From NCBI GenBank assembly GCA_013365365.1, contig JABVXU010000161.1, positions 46,450 to 110,449 on the forward strand: 64,000 nucleotides of DNA, in the 5' to 3' direction. This document shows, piece by piece, positions 12,031-26,200 of the stretch (its first letter is position 1; the number at the start of each line of letters is the position of its first letter). The position numbers were made by a program, and so were the translations under genes. Origin of the DNA: Cruorifilaria tuberocauda. Its lineage: Eukaryota; Nematoda; Chromadorea; Rhabditida; Onchocercidae. The notes beneath the pieces were generated by a model. It was not told the DNA's origin, searched no databases, and worked only from the letters and a program-made list of their open reading frames with translations.

Positions 12031-14467
12031 TTCGTTTTTTGTTTTGTCTATACTTTCTATCGTTAAAAAAAAATTTCGGCAAGGCTACACGATAATTATG
12101 TTTCAAGTTTCCTGATATATATTAAAGTTGCAGCATGAATAGCTTCCCTATGAATCAATTTATGCCAATCTCGATCGTTTTTTGTGAGACGTTAAATTGT
12201 TTTTTACTAATACAATTAAGTGTAATGCTGCGTGCTAAGTGTAATGTGTAATGCTAATATTAGCAGCGATATTGCTGCTACCTTATCCGCAATTACTTCC
12301 TACCAGCTATTTTATGAAGATATTTCAAAAAAAACTAAAAAACTAAATCTTGTATGACTGTCACGTAAGAATCTTGTGTGTTTGACTACTAGCATGATTG
12401 TCATTGTGATGTCGATATGAAAACAAACAACATCTTATGATATTCGAGCCAGTGATGCGAATAAATTTGTGGAAAAGGTCAAATCAAGTAGAACATTTTA
12501 TTACGTGTTGCCTGGCGATTTTCCAATCTCAGTATTTCCTTTTTCATTATTTTGCAGAGATTCCATCATACGTGAACATAATAGTGCGAGATGTTGGGTG
12601 AGAAATTTAAAAGCGGTAATGAACGATAGATTTTCTACGCAATATTTTATCCAAAAAAAGATTTATTTAATTTTTCTTATTACTGATATTCAGTAGACTG
12701 ATATTATTTTCAAATGAATATGAATAAAGATTAGGACTCAACCTATCGTATCACTAATTAATCTCAGTTAAATTTAACCTCGCTTGAAAATTGAGCAAAA
12801 ATTTTATTTTTATTAAGAAATATATGAATTTCATTTATTAATTATTGTTACTGTTGCTGTTGCTGTATGTGTATGCCTGTACATATATGTATATGTATGA
12901 TTTTTGGATTCGGCAGCTGATTCTGACTCCATTATCAACAACAAATCTGTAATATGATGTTTAAAGACGAATAGATTTATCACTCTCATGAAGTATAGCA
13001 TTTTCTGTAACTCTTCAAACCTCTCGGCATATTGAAACGTATCATTCTCGGATAGTTCATAGTATCAGATCGATGATAAAATCGCACTCCTGCTGTGAAA
13101 CCTCGCCATGCTTTTTCCACATATACTTTGCAAATTGGCACCTTAGCAGAAACATAATTAGCTCATTAACTTAATTAATCTATAAGCAATGAAAGTCCCT
13201 TTGATTAGTCAATAATTTTAAATAATGGAATGAAACCTGTGAAATATTAATGCACTGTGCAAAAAGAGGTCTCATGTTTGTCTGACTAGTCTCCATATCT
13301 TTGTTATTCCTTGCTGTGTTATTTTTGATTTTAGCATTGCGCTGCAAGAATGTTGCTTTCGTAGCTGCAAACTTCAAAAATAGTTACGAAACATATCACT
13401 TTAACTAGTTCTTCAAGAAAGTTTTAAAACAAAATGAAGGAATCATTAAAAAACATCGAACACAAAAAATTAAAATTATCCTCTCTATAGCGCGGATTTT
13501 CGGTTATCTTTTTCCTGAAACTGAATATTTACATAAAAGCACCTTCAGATACTTTTTTAATATAATTAGAGTAATGAAAATTTCAGACTAAAAAATGAAA
13601 TGAAGAGTTTGTTAAATGCTGCAGACTGCATAAGAGATGACTAGAGTGGGGATAGTCATGTGAAATAGGATCGGTTCCTTAGAAAACATATTTCTACTGG
13701 GAAGTACTAGAATCACAGCAGTTTATGTCGCAAAGAATTACCTAATAGCCCATAATTTGTAAATATATTCCAGGAACTGAAGATTGCTGAGTGATGGAAC
13801 GGAATTATTATGTAACATCCCGTTAAGAAATTGCCCTCATTTTCAATTAAGCTTAGAGTAAAGTTCTTTTCTAGTTATAGGGTTAGAAAAGGAAAAGGTA
13901 GAAGAATAAAGGATGGACATTCACAACTGCAACAAAATCTCCGAACCTGGAAATAAGTATGAAAAATGTTTACATCCGCATATTTCTGCCATTTCCGTTG
14001 CGGTATATTCTATACTGTGATTAAAACAAGTCTGAAAATTTCCAGCCTGGCAAAATAAGAATTCTTATACCGATTGATCACACATCCAAACAAAGCAAAC
14101 CCTATAGCCACAGCGAATAAATTTCCAGCCACTGTCGACTTCTTTACAAAATACAATGAGAAATAACAATAATGTTAGTTATATTTTGCAAAATCTGCAT
14201 GAGAATATGAACTGAAGGCAGCATCTACTTAATTCTATTTCACGGTATTTTGCTCTACCTCTAATTATGGAACCTATAACATTTCTTTTATGCATTGCAA
14301 AAGGATAAAAATTGTTTTTATCAGCTGAAAACAAGAACATACGATATTTAAGCATAAAGAACAGCGGTAATCAATAATTTTGATAAATAAACAAATACGT
14401 TCAAAATTTAAGGAACGCATGCGAAATAGATCAAATTTAACAACCGAAACCAGCAACTCCACCACCT

Positions 14468-17054
14468 TCAGTTTACTACTTCTGATTTTGGGCTAGCAGT
14501 TTCCATTGGTGTTGTTTCCAGATCTTCATTCATTTCAATCTAAAATTGGCTGCGCTATGAATAATACTTCAAATACAATTTCCAAAAATTTCTAAAATTC
14601 CAGTTAAGCACAACCTTCTCTTTAGCAGCGAATTTCTCGAACATTCCCTTATATCGCTTTTTCTCCTTCTCACGAATCTCTGCCAATTTTTTCTTGCATG
14701 CCATTATTTGCGCTGTTGCTGCCTAAAACTTGCGAATCATGACGAAACGATTGATACAAAGAAAATCCGGAATTGATGAGATCATTGTGCATTGTAAAGA
14801 AAGAACCTTATTGTCAGGTTCGTATTGCAGTACTTTTTTATATTCAATAATTGCTTCATCAGCATCGTTTTGCTCTTGGAGTGCCTAAAACAATAACAAT
14901 AAAAAGACCACGGTTTTACGGTTTTATGAAAAGCACAATTTTATGTTAATCTATTCCGAATGAAGCAATTGAAATAAAAATACACTAGTAATACATTTAA
15001 TATGAGATTTTATTTCGAGGAATTACCAAAGCCTTTCGATACAGAGCTTTCACACACTTTGGATCAACTTCAAGCGCTTTGTCACAATTTTTTATACATT
15101 CCACAGTTTCACCCTGCTTCGCATACACGAGGGCGCTAAATCAAAAAAAAATAGTATATTTTAGATATTCAAATCAAAAGATATTGGACATAATCTTCCC
15201 AGAATCTGCATATCCTCAAAAGGCAATTCGATGAAATAAAAAAATAGCTATAATGTAAGAACCTGTTAAGATAACCAGCAAGTAGCAGCGCATCTCGTTT
15301 ACTCTTAAGTTCATTGTCTGAGGGTTTCTCATATTCTAGCAATTCGATAACGCGCATATACTTTGCAGCTGCAAGGCGCATCTTTCCTTGTTTGAAAAAC
15401 ATGGTACCTCTTTCTTTGGCAGCTTCTGCAGCATCAAGCTTTTCTTCGCCAGTCAATTCCCAAGACGCCTTTATCTGAAAATAAATTTACTGCATTTTCA
15501 ACCAGTTATAAAACTGATATGAATTATAGGTTAAAAAAGCAATATGATCCAAACTGCATTTATATTTAAAGTAAGGAAGTTTCACGATTAAAAAAGAAAC
15601 AACGATCTCAAATAATATTAAAAAATACCTTCTCATATTCCTTGAGAAATAAAGTGAAATCGATTTCAGCATGTGGAGGCAAACCATACTCTGGCGGCGG
15701 AGTAGTACCAAATGTGAAACGACTTCCTTTGAGATGAACTGTGGACTTTTCGCCTTTGTTGAATCGACGAAGAGCGCGGTCAACACCCTCTGGTAAGCCA
15801 ACCTGAAAAATACCAATTTTGAACATGATTTCAACTTATTAGACTTAATAATCTTTTTACAAATAATATGCATCAGTATAACGCTTTCGAGGGATGTGAT
15901 CATCGCATACTAATTAAATGCTTATCCTCGGCCTATTGTCATCATTTGCAAAAATAAATCGAAAGAGCACATAAATTTGAAGTAGAAGAAATCTACTCTG
16001 TGTTACCTCAGAACCTTCTCCCAAAATGAAGTTGACTTCCTTATCGTAGAACACTCGGCCATTGTACGAACCAACGGCACACACTGAAACAAATGCCGAC
16101 TTCATCCACTGCCAGTGATCCCTCTAGCAACTATCCTTCAAGTTGTGAATAGGACACAAAGCCCTCGAGGGAAATAAGCACTATTTGAAAATATAATCTG
16201 GAAAACATAAGTAAACAGAATTTAAACACCGCAAAATTTAAATAGACAAAACTAACCTTTAACAGTAGAACCTTCAGTGGGACTTGAATATTTTTCGCCT
16301 TCCACAATAATTGATCGAGTAATTGTACCATCTCTGTCCGGCGAAATGTCTTCTCCTTGCCAGTTTAGTAATTCAATCTAAGAAAATAAAAAAACATCTT
16401 CTCCTAGATTTATATTACATGTATGGTAAAAGACATATAACTAAGACCTTGTGGTAAATTTCACTTACTTCAAATTTAAGTGTAGCACCGCCAGGAATCT
16501 TTGGTGGACTACCGTTTTCGCCGTAGGCATAATCGGCCCGACAAATGAGATCACACTTCTCGCCCTTCTTCATCGTTGCAACACCAAGATCCCATCCCTT
16601 GATAACCTGCAATGTATTGTTTACAATTCTTCATAACATGAAAATTTGAAACTACCAAAGTGGCAATTAAGAGCTCCTAAGATAACAGATTTCCTTGCAA
16701 AATTAATTAAGAAAGAGGTATGTATCAGATACCTGTCCATTGCCTAACGTGAAGTTGAACGGTTCGCTACGGTCACGGCTCGAATCAAACTGCTCGCCGT
16801 TTCCAAGAGTTCCTACGTAATGCACAAAAACACTATCACCCTTTGAAGGATGATGCTCTCCTGTTCCTTCCACTAATATTTTTTTCAAAACACCACCATC
16901 CTGAAAATAAACAGATAAGCAAATCGTATATGATTTTAATATTCATTGCCAAACCAATCAATTAGGCTTCAGTAGAGACACTGTCTGACGGTTAGCATAA
17001 TGAATTAAAAGTAACCTTTGCAGGAGTGATGTCTACTCCCTCAACTGCTGCCAT
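14468..17054 (-). CDS. fkb-6: FKBP51/52-type peptidyl-prolyl isomerase, Hsp90 co-chaperone
   Basis: Eleven phase-consistent exons (minus): 17016-17054, 16733-16900, 16469-16606, 16257-16377, 16007-16083, 15629-15802, 15263-15474, 15027-15135, 14807-14884, 14615-14722 and 14468-14539, giving 431 residues. Residues about 20-116 form a first FKBP domain with the usual ligand-pocket residues ([48 protein letters not shown]). Residues about 130-238 form a second, more diverged FKBP domain ([33 protein letters not shown]). Residues about 255-395 carry three TPR motifs ([60 protein letters not shown]). A basic helix follows ([20 protein letters not shown]). This is the FKBP4/FKBP5/FKB-6 architecture: cytosolic, binding the Hsp90 MEEVD tail by the TPRs. 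A heat-shock element about 210 bases upstream suggests stress induction. Confidence 0.97.
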
Positions 17055-17429
17055 TTTAACGTGTTTTGAAGCTTTGTCTGAAAACAATTTGTAAGAATGG
17101 GAAATAAATGCTGTCCTACACTACTTGCATCCCCAACACTACTGACGAATCTGGAAGTAGACCACCTTCCCCCAATTCCGGAAAACCACTCCTACCACGC
17201 AACCTGCCCAGAGCTTTCGAACACCGGACACTCCCACTCCAATTCCCTAAAGACCATTCATAGAACATTCTAGAAGACTTGTCTGGCCGAATCGTTGTAA
17301 AGCTCAAACATACGACGGTTCACAGGGGAAGGTCGACGGTCTTTGTTCACAAGCTTCTTTTTGCTGTTGGTCAGGTTGGTTGGATCGAGCAGTCGGAGGT
17401 CATGGAGACTCTCACTGGAAGGGCTTAAA
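17055..17429. promoter_or_regulatory. Shared divergent promoter between fkb-6 and a small membrane-protein gene
   Basis: Only about 375 bases separate the two divergent start codons. The stretch is clearly more GC-rich than its surroundings. It holds a perfect heat-shock element at 17263-17275 and further GAA/TTC units near 17150-17185. No coding exon is seen in it. Confidence 0.7.
17263..17275. promoter_or_regulatory. Heat-shock element (three alternating pentamers)
   Basis: The sequence GAACATTCTAGAA contains three correctly spaced units, GAA-nn-TTC-nn-GAA, the core HSF1 binding pattern. It lies about 210 bases upstream of the fkb-6 start, whose product is an Hsp90 co-chaperone. It is also about 160 bases upstream of the opposite gene. 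Confidence 0.7.
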
Positions 17430-18519
17430 ATGATCGGTAAGTATGGTAAAAAGATGGAAAAAATAAAAAGTTTGGGAAAGTTGAAAAAGATGGTGTTTAT
17501 TAATTACTCGAAACTTATTTCGCATTATAAGCTGTAGCCTTCACTAAATTTCATATTATTCATACTGTCATTTATTGATCAGTTTGTACGATCCACGTCT
17601 CATATGTTGCGCTTATCGGCAATGTTCTGTCGAAACTCTAAAATGAATCACTGGAATTTGTTAATTCTTTATATGCAGGCATGCTAGATAAATTGGTACG
17701 TGAAGCGAAATGGTGGGGTGAGACATTTGTTGGTCTTGTTAAGGTTATAGCTAGCCCTAATGCTCCTATCCCAGAAACTGATATTCACCCTCGTCAACCA
17801 GCTATTCCAAGTACTCCCGCTGAAGGAGTAAGTTTTGCTGTCTTTAATTACAAAGTTGGATAGAAATAAACAACTAAGTGAAAGGGACCGTAAATTAAAG
17901 ATAAAAAGCGAGAAGCTCTTACACAGACGAGATCTATCAATGTATTTCTTATTTATGTTTCAAAAGTAGTAACATACCTACATCTGAAATTTATCAAAAA
18001 ACCGTAGCTATCTGATGCAAACTAAAACTCACTTGTTACAGTTCCGATCGTTTCCATTTCGTTGGTGGTGGAAATTATGTCCGTTTAACAGGAATATCGT
18101 TCTCTGGATGACGATATTGATCCCAATATATATAGCCAAGTTTCCACGTTAGTTATTTTCTTGCATTTTTAAATAGTTGAACGTCTTTCTGATAAATAAG
18201 GCAAAAATGATATTCTCTTGTTTGTTTACTCTCAAATTAATGATTTTCATTTTTTTTTTATAATTAATTAAAAGGCTTCTGTAGTGCAAACAGATTTCAG
18301 TTGCTGTGAAATCTTCATTTTATGTCTTCTTTATGAAATATTTTCGTTTGATGAATTCAATTTGCAGAAGAAGTTTGGAAAGCCATGTTAATACACCAAA
18401 TCCCGGAACATATGTCTTTGCACAAAAGACGTGGAAAAGCACAGCGCATTCAAGATGAGCTGTATTTCGCGAAATATGACCCATTGAAAGAAAAAACTCC
18501 AGTTGGTGTTAGAAAGTAG
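17430..18519 (+). CDS. Single-pass membrane protein of 137 residues, family not recognised
   Basis: Four exons: 17430-17436 (start ATG plus four bases), 17679-17827, 18042-18147 and 18368-18519 (TAG), all in phase. The N-terminal half is short and Pro-rich (PNAPIPETDIHPRQPAIP). One hydrophobic segment follows at residues about 70-87 (IVLWMTILIPIYIAKFP) after a Trp/Arg-rich stretch (FRWWWKLCPFNR). The C-terminus is basic and hydrophilic (HKRRGKAQRIQDELYFAKYD). The size, single membrane segment and basic tail resemble small mitochondrial inner-membrane proteins, but I cannot assign a family. A consensus AATAAA lies at 18643-18648, 124 bases past the stop. It shares a promoter with fkb-6. Confidence 0.75.
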
Positions 18520-18642
18520 CAGAGTTCCATATTATGTAGTATTCTTCATCCCTGTTTAGATGACAGTCCGACTTTTGATTTTCATAACCTGGTTTAGTTG
18601 AGTATTATCAGATTTTTATGTGATGGTATTGCAATTTATCCC

Positions 18643-18648
18643 AATAAA
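18643..18648 (+). terminator. Polyadenylation signal AATAAA
   Basis: Perfect AATAAA 124 bases after the stop codon of the 137-residue membrane-protein gene, followed by T-rich sequence. Confidence 0.6.
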
Positions 18649-20233
18649 AATATATTTTCAATTGCTATGGTTTTCATGCGTTTGTACGATGTAATAAGTT
18701 TGGAAATTGAAGCATTCGGTTAAACAGTAGAGGTCCGACATAAGAAAGTGTATTGAATGTCCACTCGGTATCATCTTACATTTCTTTTTCCTACCTTGCC
18801 CAGCGTACAAAATTTTTCAATTCCTCAGGAATCCATTGTCTTCTTACTTTATGGACATTTCTGATTTATTTGTTTTCAAGTTTTCTTTTAGAGATGAAGT
18901 AAGCAAATTAACAGATATTCCGAAACCTTTGGAGGCTTCAATTTAAAAATTGTACACTCCTCCAACACTTTACAACAACGTTGGTTCTATCGCTAAATTC
19001 CGTTGTAATAGATTGGCACTTTCGAGTGCTGCTATACAGCCTGAAAATTTGCAGTTTGATTGTCATATTTTTCTTAAATTTTGACTTACTTTAATTATCT
19101 TATGTGTTTTGTGAATGGAGTGAAGTTATATAAAGTAATAAGTTGTTTTGGAGTGGAATGATAAGTTATCAAATTAATTTGTAGTCCTTTGTTACACGAA
19201 ATTATTTATTCTCTATGGCTCGCCGAAAGATTTAGTCTAACGTGTCATTTCTGTCATATGGCGAACGACCAATGATTTTTTACAAACCTAGTCGTGGCTA
19301 CTGGAATAGCATTTATGACATAAATTATTGAAATATTCCAAAAAACTAATGATCAAGTAATGATCACTGAGCCGTGCATTTTTAGCCCATGTCCTTAATA
19401 ATTTGCGTGATATCAAAATGGTTGAAGGGATATTATTAATAAATTCTGTGGTAGTACAATGACAATGGTATCGTGTAATTTACGAAATATGCAAAGCTAA
19501 TCATCTGAAATTTATTAAGCTGGGAAATTAGCACTGGTTTGAATTTATCCCTATTTGCTGCAAACATATATTTGTAACTGTGTCTTATGTCTGCGTCTAA
19601 TATCTCTTTTGGTAAGCTCTTGGTACAACCGATTATTGTTTATATATGAACATTTTTGAAAGTAGTGGAGGAAGAAAGTGATAAGTTGAAATTGCTCCAT
19701 CTTATTTTCTCAGCTCAGTCCACAAAGATAACAATAGTAAGAAGCGCTGTTAGAAGTGTGTGGTGAAGCCATTCATATGTGATAATGTGTTTATGTCTGT
19801 TTGTAGTCTTAAAGCATATCTCTATCTTCGAGTCTGCTTTACTATTCTATTTTGATTTTGAGCTTGAAATCGGTGCAGTCTTTCATCTTGATAGATATAT
19901 ATATCAGTTTGGTCAAAATTGTGAAGCTCACTAAAGACTGTGTTTTCTCTCTCTGTATCTGTTAGTGTGTATATTATATATACGTCTGAATCTATGTCAG
20001 AGATCTGTGTGCTTCGAGTGCTAAATGTTATCCGACGTTGTGTTTTTCATTTACGTGCTTCGAAACTCTGGTGAATAGCAGAGGTGTGGCTGTGATATGG
20101 TGATGGTGGCGTTGTAGATAAAGTAAAAGAAGCATCATAGATATTAGTTCTATCTCATTTCACTTATTATCTTTAATTTGAAACATTTCAACTTCTTTCG
20201 AGATACTCATTAATTGCAATTAAACGTGATAAG
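18649..20233. other. Intergenic and likely promoter of the CCDC141-like gene
   Basis: No exon seen. The right half (19.6-20.1 kb) is rich in TG/TC runs and short AT repeats such as ATATATATATC. It precedes the first exon of the CCDC141-like gene. Confidence 0.5.
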
Positions 20234-23200
20234 ATGCAAAACCAAATGGACAATTCGGATCGGCCAACCACTACAACGATCAGCACAATTGCAATAAATG
20301 CTGGTAAAAAAGCAACAATTGTTGTCGCACTGCTAAAGGTTCTTTTCATATCCTTTGCTATTAAATGATCAGCTTATCATTGGTACTAAAGCTAGCGTTC
20401 TTTTTTTTTGAATACGAAGATTCGAAATTACTACATGTTATTTCTGGCAATCAAAGCCAAGAAGTATTTCAAATGTCTAAGCTATATCTAGCACTTAAAT
20501 GCTTTACCGAATTTCCTAAGCTCTAAAATTGTTCATTTATTTGTTTTACTTTTTCGTACTTCATTATTTGTGGAAAATGGTCAGATAAGAGTAGACTTAT
20601 ACTACTAATTCTCACATATTTTGTAGAATTACAGTGCTTTTAATCATAGGAAGAAAACTCATTTATTCTGTAATTGGAGCATTAAAAATACCTTGGCATG
20701 ACTGTTACAATTTCATTTTCTTTCTGTCTGTTATTAACATAAATAAATAGAAAAGCAGTTAAATGAAAGAAAATAAAATCTTACTACTAATCACAAATTT
20801 AATGAACGAACATATTCAGTTCTTTGCCTTAATTCCTTTTATCTTCATACAGTAAATTAAAGCTTTTTAGTTTGTCTCTTCGTTGAACTTTTAATGCAAA
20901 CAAAAATTTGAGCTTTCTCTTTTCAATGCTAACACTTACGCTCAATTTAACTTATCTCGTTCTCTATCTAGTTGTGATACTATTTATTCTTTAATTTTTA
21001 TATGGAATTTATAGTTATTTAATGAATTAGAGATATTAAAATGCTATTGACGAGAAACTGAGGCATAAATAAATGCAAGCTGGATAAAGTTAAAAGTCTC
21101 ATATGACTAATAGATTTATTTTACATAGACTAATTAAAGGGGATATACATTTGCCCAAATAATGTAAAGTTATTATTGTTTAGAAATATTCCACCAAAAG
21201 TGAGAAAATAAAAACTTTTGCTACATCAATAACTAAGGAAATCTTCACCTGCTAAGCAGTATCATAATTTAGAAAACAAAAATTCAGTCATCTAATTCAG
21301 TTATGTCTTTTTAAAATCGTTTCATGTTCAAAGTTCTGCTAGCTAAACTGAAATGTGCGCTGTTGGTGCGGAAGAATTCAAAATAATTGAATTTCTTCCT
21401 TGTTTCCTTTTCCTTTTTCTAGCTAAGAGGAGGAAATTTACTATTGTAAAATTTCTTTTTTCAAATTGATGAGGAAAATGAGGATGAGAAATATACCATA
21501 AACTGTTATCGGTCAAATTGGTCAATGGTCATATTTTTTTTATTGTCTTGATGATATGATTTACGATCTATTAGATGAAATGAAACGAGAAGTTTACAGA
21601 GTGTTGGATATGCATCTCTTCGAATTGATGAAATGCAACCACGAATGCTTGAACTTGGCGAAAATATCGACGAAACAAATGCTCTGCTAGCCATTCATGA
21701 AGATCTGATGCATCGACTTAAGGTTTATCTCCTTCTTTTCTCTACTTCATCAATATTACCGTTTATTATTTATCAGTAACACAATTCATTACTTTGCCAA
21801 TATTACTACCTTCTTTCAATAAATTAATCAGTGATTTTATTTTAACTTTTTGTTATAAATGTATTGCAGGAATGATAAGTACTGATTACATATTACACTC
21901 AAAAAATGGTACCGTGTGACATTTGGCTAATTAATCATTATTAGTATAAAGCCGGAAAAAATTCATTTCAGAAAATATTAGTTTTCGTTGAAGAGGAGTT
22001 AGCGAAATTGAATGATTAAACAAAAATAACTGACCGAGAATACTGATTAATATTCTTTTGGAATTTAATTAATCAATTAACTAAATTGATTTTCAGAGTA
22101 AAGAAGATCAAGTGGAAGAGTTACTTGCTCGAGCAGATAGTTTAGTAATACAACAAAAAGAGCCTGATGTTCATGTTTATGAAGCAATGGCTGAAAGTCT
22201 GGGTACAGCTTGGAAGGAATTGAGTCGTCAACTTGACATGCGAGGATTTTTACTTACTGAAACAAAACGATTTTATAAACTGGCGAAACACCACGAAGAA
22301 GTGTGTTTTCATTTTTTTCAATTTTTGAACTTTTTTCTAAAATGGTCCACAACAAACAGTGAAGATATTTTTCTCTCTTAGGTCTTAGTGAAGATATTTT
22401 TATTACTAAATAAATAGAAATCATTCCATTCAGATTAGTTCGAAGATACGAAATATGCTTTGCGTAATAATTCAACGGTCGGATACCGATAATCTAAATG
22501 ATACCATTTCACAAATTCAACAGCTTATTGATGGTGACTGTTTTATTTTTGAAATTAACGTAATTTGATAGTTTGATAGCTCAGATGTTGTAGCATTTGA
22601 ATGAAGAAACATACTAATTTTCATTACAGCTTTTTGTTAAACAAAAAAACTAAAATTGGTATGGTCTGAATGGGGCCTAAGACTGAATTAATCGTCAATG
22701 TTTATTTGAATTATTTTTCTAAAATGCGTTTCGAAATTCTATTCAAATTTTTTAAAAAAATTTCGTAGGAACTTTGATTAATTTCGCATCAGTATTCTGG
22801 ATTTAGAACTGATCGATGTTACCGCACTAGCTGTAGATAGCGGAGCTGATGTGATAACACAAATTCGGGTACTAGGTTCTATGGCTGATAATGTAGAAAG
22901 TGTTCAGGAAACTGCTCAGGCTTGCTTACTGATCGAAAAAACTATGTTAAAGGTATAGTGATTCATATTTATGTTTTTTGAAGATAATGATTTTAAAAAA
23001 CTGAATTAACTCCATTCAAATGCTAATATGAACAATTCACATGATATTCAATGTATACTCTAAAAGTCGTTGTTACCAAAAAAATCTTTTTTTCAAATCA
23101 AATTAATTTGAGTTTTGGGAACCAAAATTGTAGTCACATTTAGCGTAGGGGATAATTTTATAAATAAATTTTTGCATTACTAATGCCATTATTTACTGTT

Positions 23201-26200
23201 ACTATTATTTCACATTTGTCTGAATCAATTTATATCTATTCATATTGAAAACATTTATTTATCTTCAGTTTAGTTACTGCGTAGTCAAAAATTTTATAAA
23301 ACCTGATAAAATTTGATAATTTACACATGAAGTGACTGAAATCTGTTATCAATGAAAATGAAGAAAATTTATTGCTAAAAAAAATATGCTTGAGAATTCA
23401 TGAAATAACTTATTTTGTGTAGAACAGTCTCATCCAATCATTTGATTGTTGACAGATGGCAACAGAGTGGGAATTGCTTGAAGAATCTTGGAAGAATGAA
23501 CGATCTAAGCTAGAAATGCAAATTGATGAGAGCGAAACAGTTCTATCTCATATCGAAGAAATTGAAAAATGGCTTCAACAAGCACGAATACAACTCATTG
23601 ATGGAGAAAACATCAACGTATTAATGCAACAGGCTTTTGTAAGCTCCGTACTTTGAAAATAAGCTCTTATCGTTCTGGGATCCGTAGCGTTCCTTGAATT
23701 CCATTTTCTCAACAAAAATTTATTGCATTATTGTTTAAAGAAATCGAATAATAAAGGAAAATGATTTCTCAATCAAATTATTTGTTCAAAGAAATCAAAT
23801 CAAAGTCACAATATTTGTTGAGTAGATAAGAGACTTTTGTTCATTAGAAGAGTTGAATGTTTAGAAACAACAGAAAGCACTTAAAGACATCATACCGACC
23901 ATCGATCGAGGTAGTGCAAATACGAATCTTCGTGATCGACTTATACTGTTGCAAACCGATTTGGATACATTTATGCAAGAGCTAAAACAAAGAAAAGATG
24001 AAAATGATAAAGTGATTGCATGGATTGCAGCTGCAAATACCGTAAGTAATAGAAGTAGTTGAATTTTATGTATTCCAAATGAAATTTTTTCATTAATCAC
24101 ATTAAATAAGATTTGGAATTTAAAACTTTTGGAACCAGTCTACAATCAGTAATCATATATTACCAGATATTGGCTGTCAAAACTTGACTTTCAATATGTG
24201 GAAATATTTCCGATTATACCTGCTAAACTATGACGGAAACTGAACTAAAGAAAAAGAATTTAGACATTTGTTACTTTTTGACGTAGTGAGAAAGTAAAAA
24301 TTCTCCGAAGCATTTATTGATTTTTTGTGTATTTTTAGATGCTAAATCAATTAGGTGCAATGGAAACGGACATGCGTAATGCCAATGCAGCAATGGCTGG
24401 AGAACTGGCACCTCTAGCAAGGCAAAAAGCTCAAAAGGTAATTGATGACGGGCGACAAATTGAGCACATTGATCAACGTGTCAATCGATTCATAATTGAT
24501 ATCCAGAATAAACTAAAACAGATCGAGAGTTATGCTTCTGAACGGATCAATGAAAGCAAAGAATTGATAAAAGATCAGGTGAGCGTTTTTTCTGCCAGTG
24601 GTTATACACGAAATTTCCACTAAAAGATGAAATTTATATGATAAAATAATTGGATAGGATATGAAGAAAACTAGAATGGACTACCCATTTTAGTTATATC
24701 GTTTCGAAAAATGGCTAACAGAAACTGAACAATCATTTATGGTGAATGGCAGTTTAGGTTGCAATTTGAATGACGCCATTCAGTTCCATAAATTTCACAA
24801 GGATATGTTTATTGATATCGTCGTAAGTGATTTCTTTTTTCATATGTTATAATTTTGATTATGAAGAGTTATGAAAAAAATAAAAATTTATAAAGATTTT
24901 TCAATAGAAGAATTTATTTAGTTCTTCAACACTAACTGCCATCCTCACTTAGACATTTATTAATTTGAGTTTTTCTCCATAGAACAAAGGATTTGAGCTA
25001 AATGGTTTATGGAGCAAAAATCATGAAATAGGCTCAATTGATCGTCAACGTTTGGAAGAATTTAAACAACGGTATGAGACATTGAAGGAAGCGGTAGATG
25101 AACGCGTTAATCTTGGTGCTACCTTTCAACAGGTTGATAAAATTTTAGAAAAAGCAATCTAATCAATAATCAACATTGTGAGATTCGTTTGAACTTAAGA
25201 AGTAAGGAGTTAAAAAGCTTTTATATATAAAAACCAAAGAGGTTGTTCGGAAAAAAAGCGATAAATAACAAATAAACTTGGAAAATTAAATTTTAGGAAA
25301 CTTAGTAAAAACTATTTAAATATATCGTGTTTTCCTAAAATGAGATAAGATGTTGCAGGTACAAAAATTTGCTAAGGAACTGGAGAGTTCATTTGAGAGT
25401 TTAAATGCCTTGATTAGTTCAAATCATACTTACATGAACGAGAAATTACTTATACAAATGAAAGAAGTATTTCGTATGATCGAAGAAACAATTAGGCAAG
25501 AAAAACACCAAGGTTCATTATAAATATTCTTGTAACTCGTAACTTTGCATTTCTTTTAATGATGACTGTAATGTTAACTATTCATCTGGATAAAAATTAG
25601 GCGAAAAAGACAATTGAAGAAATCTTTATTAAGATTTCAGGAAAATTTTTGTGTATTTCAGGTGCTCAGTTCATTGATACGGCTCAATCAGTAAAAATGA
25701 AAGACTCAGGACTTGATGTTGAACAGTCAATAAATTTAATGCGCAATTTGGTGAATGAACATGAACAACAACAGAGGAAAATCGAACAAACCTGGGAACG
25801 ATGGCAAGATAAACGAGTGGAGGAACAGAAAATAATCCGAATGGTTGAAGAAGTATGAATTTATTAAGTTAAATGCGGTATTGTAGAAGGTACATCTTTT
25901 TAACAGTTTTCAGGCGGAATAAATTTTAAAGTGGAAATTTGCTTTTTTCCAAGGTTGAAATTTGGCAAGAGGAAACGGTGGAGATAATTCGTGCCGTCGA
26001 AGCGAAATTAGAAAGCGTGGTGGTGATCGAACAACGTGAAGAAGTGATGAAAATAATTGAAGAAATAGAAGAACGTCTTCATGAACAGGAACGAAAAATA
26101 GAAGAAGCTGAACAAATTTTGAAAAAAACTGAAGGTAATAGCAGCTGTAATAAATAAAATTGCAGTGTACCAATAAGACTACTCTATAAGATATCATCGA

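Larger units (their letters stand above)
8773..14467. other. Gene-poor stretch with hairpin and homopolymer-rich tracts
   Basis: No complete gene found over 5.7 kb. It contains a 23-bp hairpin (9675-9736), a pyrimidine-rich tract at about 11180-11340 and 11630-11740, and a purine-rich A tract at about 11826-12030. On the minus strand, short frames at 14000-14155 (a hydrophobic stretch) and 13040-13180 look somewhat protein-like. I could not link them into a model. Confidence 0.45.

Noticed and set aside
11130..12106. Several 83-92 codon ORFs
   Set aside because: Phe/Leu/Ser or Lys/Asn strings produced by the polypyrimidine and polypurine tracts.
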